54,021 nt of DNA, taken from Clostridia bacterium (GTDB lineage: Bacteria; Bacillota; Clostridia; Oscillospirales; Acutalibacteraceae). Shown piece after piece: positions 35,712 to 44,246 of this stretch. How positions within the stretch are numbered: the first letter of the stretch is position 1; the number at the start of each line of letters is the position of its first letter. A program made the translations under genes and the position numbers. The notes beneath the pieces were generated by a model that saw only the letters and a program-made list of their open reading frames with translations, did no database searches and was not told the DNA's origin. The stretch lies in NCBI GenBank assembly GCA_017430965.1, contig JAFRLX010000055.1, positions 1 to 54,021 on the forward strand, read 5' to 3'.

Positions 35712-36677
35712 CTAATTCTCAGCTGTCAAGCGTTCGTATTTGTCAATTAAATTGTTCCACTCACTGTAAGCAGGGTCATTGCGCTTATCTTCTAATTGAT
35801 AGGTTTTATACAAGTATTCCCCCAAGAAGGAACACACTTTTTTTGTCCCTCTGAAATTCAAGTGGTCACCGGCATCCGCCGTATCGGTTTGCCAATCAAT
35901 TTGAATCGACTTTTCCAAGTTTAAATCCAAATAATCGGCACCGGTTTTCTTAGCGAGCGCCGCCACGGCATTGTGGCGCTTATAGTTCCAGTTCTTACTG
36001 CTCGGCGTGCTTACAAAAAGCACTTTCACACCTTTATCGTGGCAGTACTGCACGATGCGCTCGATATACTGTGTATTTTTTTTCTGAATCGGTTCGATTT
36101 CATCGGTCTTGACCATATACTCTTTGTTTTTGCCCTTTGTGGTCAGCTTGGCATATTTGTAGCCTTTCATGTCATCCTTCCAATTATAGGAAACGTTCTT
36201 ATCCAATCTCAGGGGTGACATGGTTTTCCAGCGGTTGTGGAACTGCAAGATGGAAAACATGTTTTCCAAGCGTGTTATCAACGCATTATCGGACCGCATC
36301 TTTCTGTAAAAAGCATTGGTTTCCAAAATAACCACCTTCGGGCTTTGGTGGTCCAAAGATTGGTGCACAAAGCTTTCGGTTAAAGAAATGTATTGCGAGG
36401 AGCTGGCGCACACAAAGGAGGGGAAACCCTGCTCTTTCCACATTTGCACGGGGGAAAAAGCGGTATAGGCTTCACTGTCGCCGAACAGCAGGACATCTAA
36501 GGTTTGGTCGGGTTCTGCCAAGACACCGTTGGGCTTGACATCCTGCATAGTGATGTCTTCGCTTTTCGAGGGCGCAAACCAATAGGAAAGCAGCAGCAAC
36601 ACCAGTGCCAAGAGCAGGATGAAGATAATGCTGCCGATGATTTTTTGTACAACGGGTTTGACTTTCTTTTTATCCAT
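35712..36677 (-). CDS. Membrane-anchored SGNH/DltD-like protein, copy 2
   Basis: A 321-residue protein with an N-terminal membrane helix (about 12-34) and an extracellular SGNH-hydrolase-like domain. The nucleophile motif is FGDSEAYTAFSPVQMW; the catalytic Asp-His pair is in DAGDHLNFRG; FVSTPSSKNWN gives the third block. It is a paralogue of the protein at 38636-39610. In dlt and alginate systems a membrane SGNH partner works with an MBOAT protein to transfer acyl groups to an extracellular polymer. It lies 11 bp after its MBOAT partner and is the last gene of the operon. Ribosome binding site AGGAGGT. Confidence 0.8.
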   Translation of the reverse strand: MDKKKVKPVVQKIIGSIIFILLLALVLLLLSYWFAPSKSEDITMQDVKPNGVLAEPDQTLDVLLFGDSEAYTAFSPVQMWKEQGFPSFVCASSSQYISLTESFVHQSLDHQSPKVVILETNAFYRKMRSDNALITRLENMFSILQFHNRWKTMSPLRLDKNVSYNWKDDMKGYKYAKLTTKGKNKEYMVKTDEIEPIQKKNTQYIERIVQYCHDKGVKVLFVSTPSSKNWNYKRHNAVAALAKKTGADYLDLNLEKSIQIDWQTDTADAGDHLNFRGTKKVCSFLGEYLYKTYQLEDKRNDPAYSEWNNLIDKYERLTAEN

Positions 36678-36688
36678 ACTCTCACCTC

Positions 36689-38296
36689 CTAAAAGCTTGC
36701 ATAAATCGGGTCAATCGGCAGGTAGCCGGCACCGTAGGCACCGAACACGACAACGAAGACCACCAACCCGATATAAATCGGCCAGCGCACAAAAATCGGT
36801 TTTGCCGCAATCAGCTGGCGCGGGGATTTCCCTTTTTCTTTGATGATGCCCACAACAAAAACAATTGCAATAGCCACAAACAGAATAATGATGTCATAGG
36901 CATCTAAGCCGATGCTTAATATCGAACCGTCAAAAAGTGACTTGAAACTGAATTGTGTGAACATAATGCGCAGCATTCTCAAGCTGTCTTTAATACCGCG
37001 GGAGTTGAAAATCATCTCACCGATGCAGACCAACAGCGCGGTGCGCACAATGCAAAAGACTTTATACGGCCATTTATTTCTGTCAATCTTCAGCTTGCCC
37101 AAAACAGTGTTGGAAAGCGGCAGAATAAGGCTGCCTAAGGAAATGAGCACAAAGTGGTACATCCCGAAAAAGATGTATTCCCAGCCGGCGCCGTGCCACA
37201 AGCCGTTGCAGAGCCAAACGCAGAAGAAGGCGATGATACTTGCCGGCATCGGCCCGTAGTCTCTGCCAAGCTTTTTGCGCGCGTTTTTGGTCAGCTTTTT
37301 CATGGGCTTGCTCATGGTGACGGGGTAGAATATGTAATCGCGGAACCAAGTGCCCAAGGTGATGTGCCAGCGCTGCCAAAACTCCGTAATGCTCTTGGAG
37401 AAGAAAGGCTGGCGGAAGTTTTCGGGAATGGTGACACCGAACATTTCTCCGCTGCCGATGACCACATCAATCGTGCCGGAAAACTCCATATAAAGCTCGA
37501 TTGTGTAGAGGATGGCGCCGAGCAGAATCAGCCCGCCGTCAAAATCATACGCCTCATAGTCTTTGAAAATGGTGGTGACGATGATGTTGAGCCTGTCGGC
37601 AATCACAATCTTTTTAAAAGCACCGAACGCCAGCCGCTGCGCACCGAAAGTGAGGTTGCGGTAGTGCAGGCGTTCTCCGGAATACAGCGCTTCGGCGGTA
37701 TCGGAATAGCGGCAAATCGGACCTTCCATCAGGATGGGGAAGAAGGACATAAACAGTGCCACGCGGGCAATGTTTTTATCTGCCTGAATCTTCTCCTTAT
37801 AGACATCGTGAATGTAAGAAACCGCTTGCAGAGAATAAAAAGAAATGCCGATGGGTGCCAGGAAATTCGGCACCTCGACTGCTAATTTGGAATGGGTTAA
37901 GCGGAAAAACAGGTTGATGTTGGTGAACAGAAACGGAGAATACTTCAGCACGGCAAGAATACCGATGTTGATGAGAACTCCGACAATGACCACAGCCAAC
38001 TGTTTGGAACCGTTTTTGGATTTAATCGCCTTTTTCTCTTCCTTTGAAGCGGCTGCCGCCAAGGCAGCACTGCGCTGCTTTTTGAGCTTATCTAAGCACA
38101 GTGCAAGCAGGTAAATGCTCAGAATCGAAATCAGCAGATAAACGATTAGGAACTCGCTGATAAACCAAAAAAAGACAAAGCTTGCGGTTAATAACACAAA
38201 CGGTCTGGCTTTTTTTGGCACAATCGTATATAAAAGTATCGACGCGGGTAAAAAGATTGCAAGATAGGCTACTGATATATAAGATGTGATTTTCAT
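36689..38296 (-). CDS. MBOAT O-acyltransferase (DltB/AlgI-like), copy 2
   Basis: A 535-residue multipass membrane acyltransferase. It has MBOAT features: PIGISFYSLQAVSYIHDVY, EGPICRYSDTAE, FWQRWHITLGTWFRDYI, and the catalytic His in NGLWHGAGW. DltB and AlgI proteins pass an acyl group from a cytoplasmic carrier across the membrane to an extracellular acceptor. It starts 9 bp after the carrier protein stop; GAGGG overlapping that stop is its ribosome binding site, so translation is probably coupled. It is clearly paralogous to the protein at 39623-41224 over the whole length. Confidence 0.9.
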   Translation of the reverse strand: MKITSYISVAYLAIFLPASILLYTIVPKKARPFVLLTASFVFFWFISEFLIVYLLISILSIYLLALCLDKLKKQRSAALAAAASKEEKKAIKSKNGSKQLAVVIVGVLINIGILAVLKYSPFLFTNINLFFRLTHSKLAVEVPNFLAPIGISFYSLQAVSYIHDVYKEKIQADKNIARVALFMSFFPILMEGPICRYSDTAEALYSGERLHYRNLTFGAQRLAFGAFKKIVIADRLNIIVTTIFKDYEAYDFDGGLILLGAILYTIELYMEFSGTIDVVIGSGEMFGVTIPENFRQPFFSKSITEFWQRWHITLGTWFRDYIFYPVTMSKPMKKLTKNARKKLGRDYGPMPASIIAFFCVWLCNGLWHGAGWEYIFFGMYHFVLISLGSLILPLSNTVLGKLKIDRNKWPYKVFCIVRTALLVCIGEMIFNSRGIKDSLRMLRIMFTQFSFKSLFDGSILSIGLDAYDIIILFVAIAIVFVVGIIKEKGKSPRQLIAAKPIFVRWPIYIGLVVFVVVFGAYGAGYLPIDPIYASF

Positions 38297-38305
38297 TGGT
38301 GAATA

Positions 38306-38536
38306 TTAGCCCTCGTCTTCTAATCTCTCAATCATTGCCATTAAACTTTGTGCGGAATTGAAGTTTTCCGGTTTAATCTCTACGGTGGGAATTGTGATGT
38401 CAAATTCATCTTCAATTTCCGCCACAAGAGAGATAATCTGCAAAGAACCTAAGATGTGGTCATCAATTAAGGTGGTGCAGGTTTCATAATCTGCATCGGG
38501 CTGAATGTCTTCCAAGATTTCAATTAATCTGTCCAT
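38306..38536 (-). CDS. Acyl/aminoacyl carrier protein (DltC/ACP-like)
   Basis: A 76-residue acidic carrier protein. Ser31 in ILGSLQII matches the phosphopantetheine attachment site (canonical DSL; here GSL). Predicted four-helix layout and strong acidity fit the ACP fold. It sits between the two MBOAT-SGNH pairs, so it likely supplies thioester-bound substrate to both. It needs a phosphopantetheinyl transferase from elsewhere in the genome. Ribosome binding site AAGGAGAG. Length and position agree with DltC, but sequence alone does not tell DltC from a fatty-acid-type ACP. Confidence 0.88.
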   Translation of the reverse strand: MDRLIEILEDIQPDADYETCTTLIDDHILGSLQIISLVAEIEDEFDITIPTVEIKPENFNSAQSLMAMIERLEDEG

Positions 38537-38635
38537 AGTATACTCTCCTTTAAATGAATGCTTAATTAAAGTGCAAAGGCAAATCGGCAGCGAAAAACCG
38601 GGTTTGGTTCACGGCTGCATTGCCCGGGCACGCGT

Positions 38636-39610
38636 TTACTTTGTTTTGCTCCTTGCCGTCACATCATCATATTTCTCTTTGAGCGCATTCCAATCGCTGT
38701 AGGCGCTGTCCTTGCGGCGGTCGGGCAGGGAAAAAGTTTTGGCGGCATAGTCGCCGAAAAATTTGCTGACTTTTGTGGCACCGAAGTAATTGACATGGTC
38801 GCCGCGGTCACAGGTATCGTGGTTCCAATTCAAACCGAGCTTTTCGACATTCAGGTCGATGTATTTCACACCGAGCTGCTTGGAAAGCTTAACCATCATA
38901 TTGTGCTTGGCATAGTTCCAGTTAATGGTGCTCGGTGCACTGACCAGAACCAGCTCAACACCGCTTTCTTTGCACAGGTTATAAATATTGGTTACATGTG
39001 TCAAATTTGAACCCGGAACCTTTTTGACCGCCTTGGTCTTTTTCATGTAATCCGGATTGCGGGAGGGATTGATAATATCAATATATTTAAAGCCTTTTAA
39101 ATCATCCTGCCAGCAGTAATCATCCTCATTTTCGTTGATACCCGCCGGGTCAAGGTTTTTCCAAAGGTTGTGGTATTGGAAAACGGGGAATATTTTTTCC
39201 GCTTCGGCTAAGGTCGGGTTATCCGTATTCATTTTGCGGTAGATGGCATTTGTCTCTAAAAAGATTACCTTCGGTTTTTGGTGCTCTAAGGTTTGGCGCA
39301 CAAAGCTCTCGGTTAAAGAGATGTACTGCGAAGCACTCGAGCACACATAGCTTGTAAAGCCGTGTTCCTGCCACATCTGTACGGGGGAAAAAGCGGAAAA
39401 CGCTTCACTGTCACCGAAAATAACGGCATCCAATGTGTTTTCCGGTTCGGCTAAAACGCCGTAGGGTTTCACATCCTTAACGGAGTCGGTGTGGAAGCGC
39501 TCCGGAGTGAAGCAGAAAGAGGCAATACCCAGTAAGCCGATGCCAAAGACCACAAAGAGTACCGATGCGATGATTTTTTTGATCGTAGAACGACTGATTT
39601 TTTCTTTCAT
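38636..39610 (-). CDS. Membrane-anchored SGNH/DltD-like protein, copy 1
   Basis: A 324-residue protein with an N-terminal membrane helix (about 12-32) and an SGNH-like extracellular domain. Key blocks: FGDSEAFSAFSPVQMW (nucleophile Ser), VSAPSTINWN, and DRGDHVNYFG (Asp and His). It shares most blocks with the copy at 35712-36677 but differs in the middle, where acceptor choice would be expected. It lies 12 bp after its MBOAT partner, with AGGAGGT as ribosome binding site. Confidence 0.8.
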   Translation of the reverse strand: MKEKISRSTIKKIIASVLFVVFGIGLLGIASFCFTPERFHTDSVKDVKPYGVLAEPENTLDAVIFGDSEAFSAFSPVQMWQEHGFTSYVCSSASQYISLTESFVRQTLEHQKPKVIFLETNAIYRKMNTDNPTLAEAEKIFPVFQYHNLWKNLDPAGINENEDDYCWQDDLKGFKYIDIINPSRNPDYMKKTKAVKKVPGSNLTHVTNIYNLCKESGVELVLVSAPSTINWNYAKHNMMVKLSKQLGVKYIDLNVEKLGLNWNHDTCDRGDHVNYFGATKVSKFFGDYAAKTFSLPDRRKDSAYSDWNALKEKYDDVTARSKTK

Positions 39611-39622
39611 ATCGGCACCTCC

Positions 39623-41224
39623 TTAGAAATTGGCATAGATGGGGTCAATCGGGATGTAACCGGTACCGTAGGCACCGAAAATCACGATGGCCATAATCAT
39701 GGTGAAGAGAACCGCCCAGCGCACGCAAATGTGCCGTTCGGCAAGCCATTCGCGCGGGGAAATACCCTTTTCCTTCATCAGCCCCACAGCGAAAACAAGC
39801 GCGATAACGGCAAGAATCACGATGTAATCAAAGCGGTCCATGCCCATGGTGAAAATAGCGCCGTTAAAGAAGGATTTAAAAGTAAACTTCGTGACAAGCA
39901 CTTTGAACATCTTGAAGCCTTCGCTCAAGCCTCTGGAGTTAAAGAACATTTCACCGATACACACTAAAATTGCGGTGCGCACTATCGTGAAAATGCGGTA
40001 GGGCAGTTTATGGCGGTCAAAGTTCCATTTTTTAAACAGGGCGGTGGAAAGCGGCAGAATGAGACTGCCTAAGGAAATGAGCACAAAGTGGTAGAAGCCG
40101 AAGAAGATGAATTCCCAGCCCGCACCGTGCCACAGGCCGTTGCATAGCCACACACAGCCGAAGGCAAAAATGCTTGCGGGCATAGGACCATAATTTCTGC
40201 CGAGCTTTTTGCGCGCATTTTTGGTCAGCTTTTTCATGGGCTTGCTCATGGTCACAGGGTAGAACACATAATCCTTAAACCAGGTGCCCAATGTGATGTG
40301 CCAGCGCTGCCAGAACTCGGTAATGCTTTTTGAGAAGAAGGGTTGGCGGAAGTTTTCGGGAATGGTAACGCCGAAGATTTCGCCGCTGCCGATGACAACA
40401 TCGATTGTGCCGGAGAATTCCATGTACAGCTCAATGGTGTATAACACGGCGCCCAGGAAAATAATGCCGCCGTCATAATCGCAGTATTGGTATTCTCTGA
40501 AAATGGAAGTAACCATCACATTTAAGCGGTCCGCCACCACCACTTTCTTTAAAATACCGAACGCTATGCGCTGCATACCGAAGGTGAAATCTTTAAACTG
40601 TATGCGCTCGCAATTCCACAAGCGCTCCGCGGTGTCGGAGTAGCGGCAGATGGGGCCTTCCATAATAATCGGGAAAAAGCTCATGTACAGCGCAAGTCTG
40701 CCGAGGTTGTGGTCTGCGGCAATTTTGCCTTTATAGACATCGTGCAGGTAAGAGACAGCCTGCAGGGTATAGAAGGATATACCGATACAGGCGGCAAATT
40801 TCGGCAGTGCCACCTGAAAGTCCGCGCCCAGCTTTTGGACGATTATGTTGAAGTTTGCCACAAAGAACTGCGAATAGCGCAGCACTGCCAATAAGCCTAT
40901 ATTGGCAATAATGATGAGGGAAACCACACACAGTTGCTTGCGCGCGAATTGTTTTTTGATGGCTTTTTTCTGCTCTCTGTCTTCCGCAGAGGGCAGAGCC
41001 TCTTTGCATTTTTGTTTGGATTTTTCCACAAACAGTGCCGCCAAATAGACACTCAGAGTTGTAAATATCCAGTAGATAATCCAAAATCGGCTGCAGGTCC
41101 AGATAAACACAAGGCTTGCCGCCAGCAGCACAAACGGTTTGATTTTTTTCGGTACAACGCTGAAGACAATTGCCACAATCGGCAAAAACAACAGCAGATA
41201 TGATATTGAAATATAAGAACCCAT
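39623..41224 (-). CDS. MBOAT O-acyltransferase (DltB/AlgI-like), copy 1
   Basis: A 533-residue multipass membrane protein, paralogous to the copy at 36689-38296; the conserved core from FRQPFFSKSITEFWQRWHIT through the catalytic NGLWHGAGW is almost identical. The start at 41224 (MGSYISISYLLL) is chosen because it aligns with the start of the paralogue; a longer TTG frame to 41272 has no ribosome binding site. It follows the decarboxylase-like gene by 68 bp with no terminator between. Role inferred: moves the carrier-bound acyl or aminoacyl group to an extracellular polymer together with the following SGNH protein. Confidence 0.9.
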   Translation of the reverse strand: MGSYISISYLLLFLPIVAIVFSVVPKKIKPFVLLAASLVFIWTCSRFWIIYWIFTTLSVYLAALFVEKSKQKCKEALPSAEDREQKKAIKKQFARKQLCVVSLIIIANIGLLAVLRYSQFFVANFNIIVQKLGADFQVALPKFAACIGISFYTLQAVSYLHDVYKGKIAADHNLGRLALYMSFFPIIMEGPICRYSDTAERLWNCERIQFKDFTFGMQRIAFGILKKVVVADRLNVMVTSIFREYQYCDYDGGIIFLGAVLYTIELYMEFSGTIDVVIGSGEIFGVTIPENFRQPFFSKSITEFWQRWHITLGTWFKDYVFYPVTMSKPMKKLTKNARKKLGRNYGPMPASIFAFGCVWLCNGLWHGAGWEFIFFGFYHFVLISLGSLILPLSTALFKKWNFDRHKLPYRIFTIVRTAILVCIGEMFFNSRGLSEGFKMFKVLVTKFTFKSFFNGAIFTMGMDRFDYIVILAVIALVFAVGLMKEKGISPREWLAERHICVRWAVLFTMIMAIVIFGAYGTGYIPIDPIYANF

Positions 41225-41292
41225 GTTTTCTTGCTCACACGTATAGGAATTGACGAAAATCCTGTTTGACAACAGTCATAAAAGGATTGGTT

Positions 41293-42462
41293 TTAATAAT
41301 TGAGTTTATAAGTTTCGGCAGCGCCTCTCAACAGCGTTGTTTTGCCGCCTTTTTCCAAAATGATGACACTTGGAAGCGCGCGGCTTAAGAACAGGGAAAT
41401 GCCCTCTGTCACGCAGTAAGCACCGGCATTTTTGAACATAATGGTATCACCTGATTTGAAATCGGCAAGCGGTAAATCTTTTACCAGCAGGTCATTGACC
41501 GTGCAGAGAGAACCGCAGAGGTTCCAAGCCTCGGTAGCGCCCTCCCTGTGCGGCAACAGCTCAAAGTAGGGGTGCTTCATCGCCATGAATTGCCCGAAGT
41601 AGGCAATGTGGTGAATACCGCCGTCCATAATCGCATAGTTTTGCCCGTGGTTGGTTTTCATGTCCACCGCTTTGGTGAAGTAGGAACCGCAGGAGGCGGC
41701 AATGCTTCTGCCAAGCTCTAAGCTGATGTGACAGTCGTAGCCGAGAGTGGAAAGAATGTCGCAAAACTCGGCTAAAAACACCGCTTCATCAAAAGCCTTG
41801 CTGTCCTCAAAATAGTAAACGGGGAAACCGGTGCCGTATTCTAACTCTCGGGAAACGAAGCCGAGCTCCTGTTCGAGTTCATTCAAGAAGGCACCGAGGT
41901 GGGTGATTTCTCTTTTGTATTTTTTCATTGAGGTCTTTTGTGTGCCGGAAAAATACTGAATGCCGCACAGCACAAAGCTCTCATTCTCTTTTTCTTCTCG
42001 GATAATCTGCTTAATGTCTTCCTCATTCATACCGAATTGGTTGCCGGAGGTCAGGCGCAGCAGAATGTTGATTTTTTTACCGGAGGACTGTGCCGCTTCT
42101 TTTAGAAGAGCAAATTGCTCTAAGCTTTCGGCGGTGTAGTGCCCGGCACAGTTTTCCGAAGCGATGTGCCCTGCAATGAGCTCCGGTGTTTTGTACACAC
42201 CGGAAATAACCAGTTTTTGTGCTGCAATCTGCTGCTCGGTGCAAATGGCAAGTTCGCCCGGAGAGCACACTTCATAGCGGTCAATCAAATCGGCAATATA
42301 GGGAGAAATGAATGTGTTTGCCTTCACGGCATAGCACAGCTCGATTTCTTCCGGCAAATGCGCTTTTAAAAACTTCACTCTTTCGCGGAGCACTTCGCTC
42401 TCAAACACATAAAAGGGAGTGGGGTATTGCCGGAGCAATGCATCTTTTTCTAAATCTGTCAT
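41293..42462 (-). CDS. PLP-dependent decarboxylase family protein (fold III, DAP/Orn decarboxylase-like)
   Basis: A 389-residue enzyme of the alanine-racemase-fold decarboxylases. The PLP lysine is Lys47 in CYAVKAN. The block YEVCSPGEL and the late Cys in CGSLCTVNDLL, followed by NAGAYC, match diaminopimelate/ornithine decarboxylases rather than alanine racemase. The usual IGSQ motif is replaced by FSGTQ. Its ATG overlaps the stop of the adenylation gene by 4 nt (ATGA), so the two are translationally coupled. Related enzymes in exosortase A-associated loci and in butirosin synthesis (BtrK, which acts on a carrier-bound glutamate) occur beside ligases and carrier proteins. Substrate unknown; decarboxylation of the activated amino acid is my inference. 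Confidence 0.82.
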   Translation of the reverse strand: MTDLEKDALLRQYPTPFYVFESEVLRERVKFLKAHLPEEIELCYAVKANTFISPYIADLIDRYEVCSPGELAICTEQQIAAQKLVISGVYKTPELIAGHIASENCAGHYTAESLEQFALLKEAAQSSGKKINILLRLTSGNQFGMNEEDIKQIIREEKENESFVLCGIQYFSGTQKTSMKKYKREITHLGAFLNELEQELGFVSRELEYGTGFPVYYFEDSKAFDEAVFLAEFCDILSTLGYDCHISLELGRSIAASCGSYFTKAVDMKTNHGQNYAIMDGGIHHIAYFGQFMAMKHPYFELLPHREGATEAWNLCGSLCTVNDLLVKDLPLADFKSGDTIMFKNAGAYCVTEGISLFLSRALPSVIILEKGGKTTLLRGAAETYKLNY

Positions 42463-43976
42463 TTTTTGATAACCCTTTCCTTTAACACTTTGCGGTCAAT
42501 CTTGCCGTTTTTGGTCAGCGGCATTTCATCGACTTTTCTGAGCGCGCCCGGAATCATAAATTCGGGGAGCTTGTCCTTTAAAACCTGGAAGAGCTCGCGT
42601 CTCTCAAAATCGCCGATATAGAAGCCGTAGAGCTTACTCTTTCTCTCATCAAAAATACAGCAGCAGCGGCGAATGCCTTCCACATCGTGAATGGCTCTTT
42701 CAATTTCTTCGAGCTCAATGCGGTGCCCCATGTGCTTGATTTGGAAATCTTTCCTGCCGCTGAAGAACAGGTTGCCGTTTTCATCATAGCGCCCTAAGTC
42801 GCCTGTGCGGTAAATGGTTTCCGGATAGTAAGGATTGAGCGGGTTTTGCACAAACGCTTTGGCGGTTTGCTCCGGCGCATTAAAGTAGCCGGGAGAAAGG
42901 GCAGTGCCTGCCACGCAGATTTCGCCGGTTTTATCTGTTTCGCTTTCGAGAATGAGTCGATTGTCACTATCCAACAGGAACACGCGCTCATTATCGAAGG
43001 GTTTGCCGATGGGCAAAACACTGTTTTCTTCTGTTCTATCCACAATATGGTAGGTGCAGTTACAGGTGATTTCGGTAGGACCGTAGAGGTTGACAAAAGT
43101 GGTTTGAGGCAATTTTTCCATCCACTGTGAAAGGTGCTTTGCCGGCATCACCTCGCCGCTGAATAATATCTTTTTAACCGTGGAGGGAACTTTGTAATCC
43201 AAACCGTGGAAGGTGGAAATCAGGCACAGCGCCGAGACAGCCCAAACCATCACGGTGATGTTGTTCTCGCAAAGGTAGTCGAGCAATGCGGTGGGACCGG
43301 AGAATAACTGCTTGGGGACCAGCACCAGAGTGGCACCGGTAGACATGGCGGAAAAAATATCTTTTACCGATACATCAAAATCAAAGGGTGCCTGGTTGGC
43401 TAAAATATCCTCTTGCCCGATACCGAAGGTCCTGGTAAAAATCGGAATAAAATCCAGCACGCTGCGATGCGCAATAATCACACCCTTGGGGACTCCGGTG
43501 GAGCCGGAGGTGAAGTTGATATACAGCGGGTCGGTATCGACAGCGCCGCGGCGCACGACAGTGAGCAACTCCTCCTCAATCGGAGCAGACAGCAGCGCCT
43601 GAATATTTAAGATGATATCTTCTTTTGAGAAAATCTCCTCGGCAAGCGCTTCGTGTTCCGTGTCGGTAATAACAATGTTGGCACCCAGCACTTGCTTGAT
43701 TTGCTGCAGGCGGGGTGTGGGGAGCCCGGGGTTCATTAAGGTGTAGCAACAGCCGGCATACGCAATGCCGAAGAAAGCGGCAAGCGTGTCGCAGCTTTTT
43801 TCCATTAACACCGCAATCGGTTTTCTTGCCGGACTCTGTTGGCACAGCGCGGAGCCGATGCGCCGGCTCTTTTCGAGCAGCTCGCCATAGGAATAGGCAT
43901 TGCTTTCATCCTTTACGGCTGTTTTTTGTGCAAAACGAACGGCACTGTTTTCTAAAAATTCCAAAACATTTTTCAT
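42459..43976 (-). CDS. Amino-acid adenylation enzyme (DltA/NRPS A-domain-like)
   Basis: A 505-residue stand-alone AMP-forming ligase that should activate an amino acid and load it on the carrier protein downstream. Core motifs: TSGSTGVPKG (156-165), NLYGPTEITC, YRTGDLGRY, and the C-terminal catalytic Lys in NGKIDR. Asp201 in FDFDVS aligns with the Asp that binds the substrate amino group in DltA and NRPS domains, supporting an alpha-amino acid rather than a fatty acid. The start at 43976 (MKNVLEFL) has GGAG upstream; the frame extends to a TTG at 44009 without a clear site. First gene of the seven-gene dlt-like operon. D-alanine is possible, but the coupled decarboxylase argues for another substrate. 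Confidence 0.88.
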   Translation of the reverse strand: MKNVLEFLENSAVRFAQKTAVKDESNAYSYGELLEKSRRIGSALCQQSPARKPIAVLMEKSCDTLAAFFGIAYAGCCYTLMNPGLPTPRLQQIKQVLGANIVITDTEHEALAEEIFSKEDIILNIQALLSAPIEEELLTVVRRGAVDTDPLYINFTSGSTGVPKGVIIAHRSVLDFIPIFTRTFGIGQEDILANQAPFDFDVSVKDIFSAMSTGATLVLVPKQLFSGPTALLDYLCENNITVMVWAVSALCLISTFHGLDYKVPSTVKKILFSGEVMPAKHLSQWMEKLPQTTFVNLYGPTEITCNCTYHIVDRTEENSVLPIGKPFDNERVFLLDSDNRLILESETDKTGEICVAGTALSPGYFNAPEQTAKAFVQNPLNPYYPETIYRTGDLGRYDENGNLFFSGRKDFQIKHMGHRIELEEIERAIHDVEGIRRCCCIFDERKSKLYGFYIGDFERRELFQVLKDKLPEFMIPGALRKVDEMPLTKNGKIDRKVLKERVIKK

Positions 43977-44039
43977 GTTGGTAATCTCCATATTCAGGAA
44001 ATTTGGCAATGTAGTAATTTTTTGCCCATAATCATAAAC

Positions 44040-44068
44040 ATTATACTATATATAAAAAAAGAAATCAA
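44040..44068 (-). promoter_or_regulatory. Sigma-A promoter of the dlt-like operon
   Basis: Read on the minus strand: TTGATT (44063-44068), 17-bp spacer, TATAAT (44040-44045), about 64 bp before the adenylation gene start. Confidence 0.65.
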
Positions 44069-44195
44069 ATAAAATATCAAAAAATCAAACAAAACCGCTA
44101 ATTTTGGCGCCTTGTGCAGTTTATATGAAATATTGAAGTTTCATATTGTCGAAGTGCACAAAGCCTTGCGGGGCGGCTTTTGCGCGGAGAGGGGC

Positions 44196-44226
44196 AAAAA
44201 AGAACTGCCAAGAGGCAGTTCTTTTT
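44196..44226. terminator. Terminator after the DUF218 gene
   Basis: AAAAAGAACTGCC and GGCAGTTCTTTTT form a perfect 13-bp stem with loop AAGA; A- and T-tracts on both sides make it usable from either strand. It separates the peptidase operon from the dlt-like operon. Confidence 0.8.
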
Positions 44227-44246
44227 AGCAATATCATTTTCAACAT

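Noticed and set aside
35559..35750. 63-residue plus-strand small membrane protein
   Set aside because: It has no ribosome binding site, crosses two inverted repeats and overlaps the end of the SGNH gene.
37154..37885. 243-residue plus-strand frame antisense to the MBOAT copy 2 gene
   Set aside because: The minus-strand MBOAT reading is well supported by motifs and operon context; the antisense frame has no start signal.
35712..43976. Ordinary dltABCD operon
   Set aside because: The extra PLP decarboxylase-family gene, the duplicated MBOAT-SGNH pairs and the different gene order do not fit a standard D-alanylation operon, although D-Ala transfer is not excluded.
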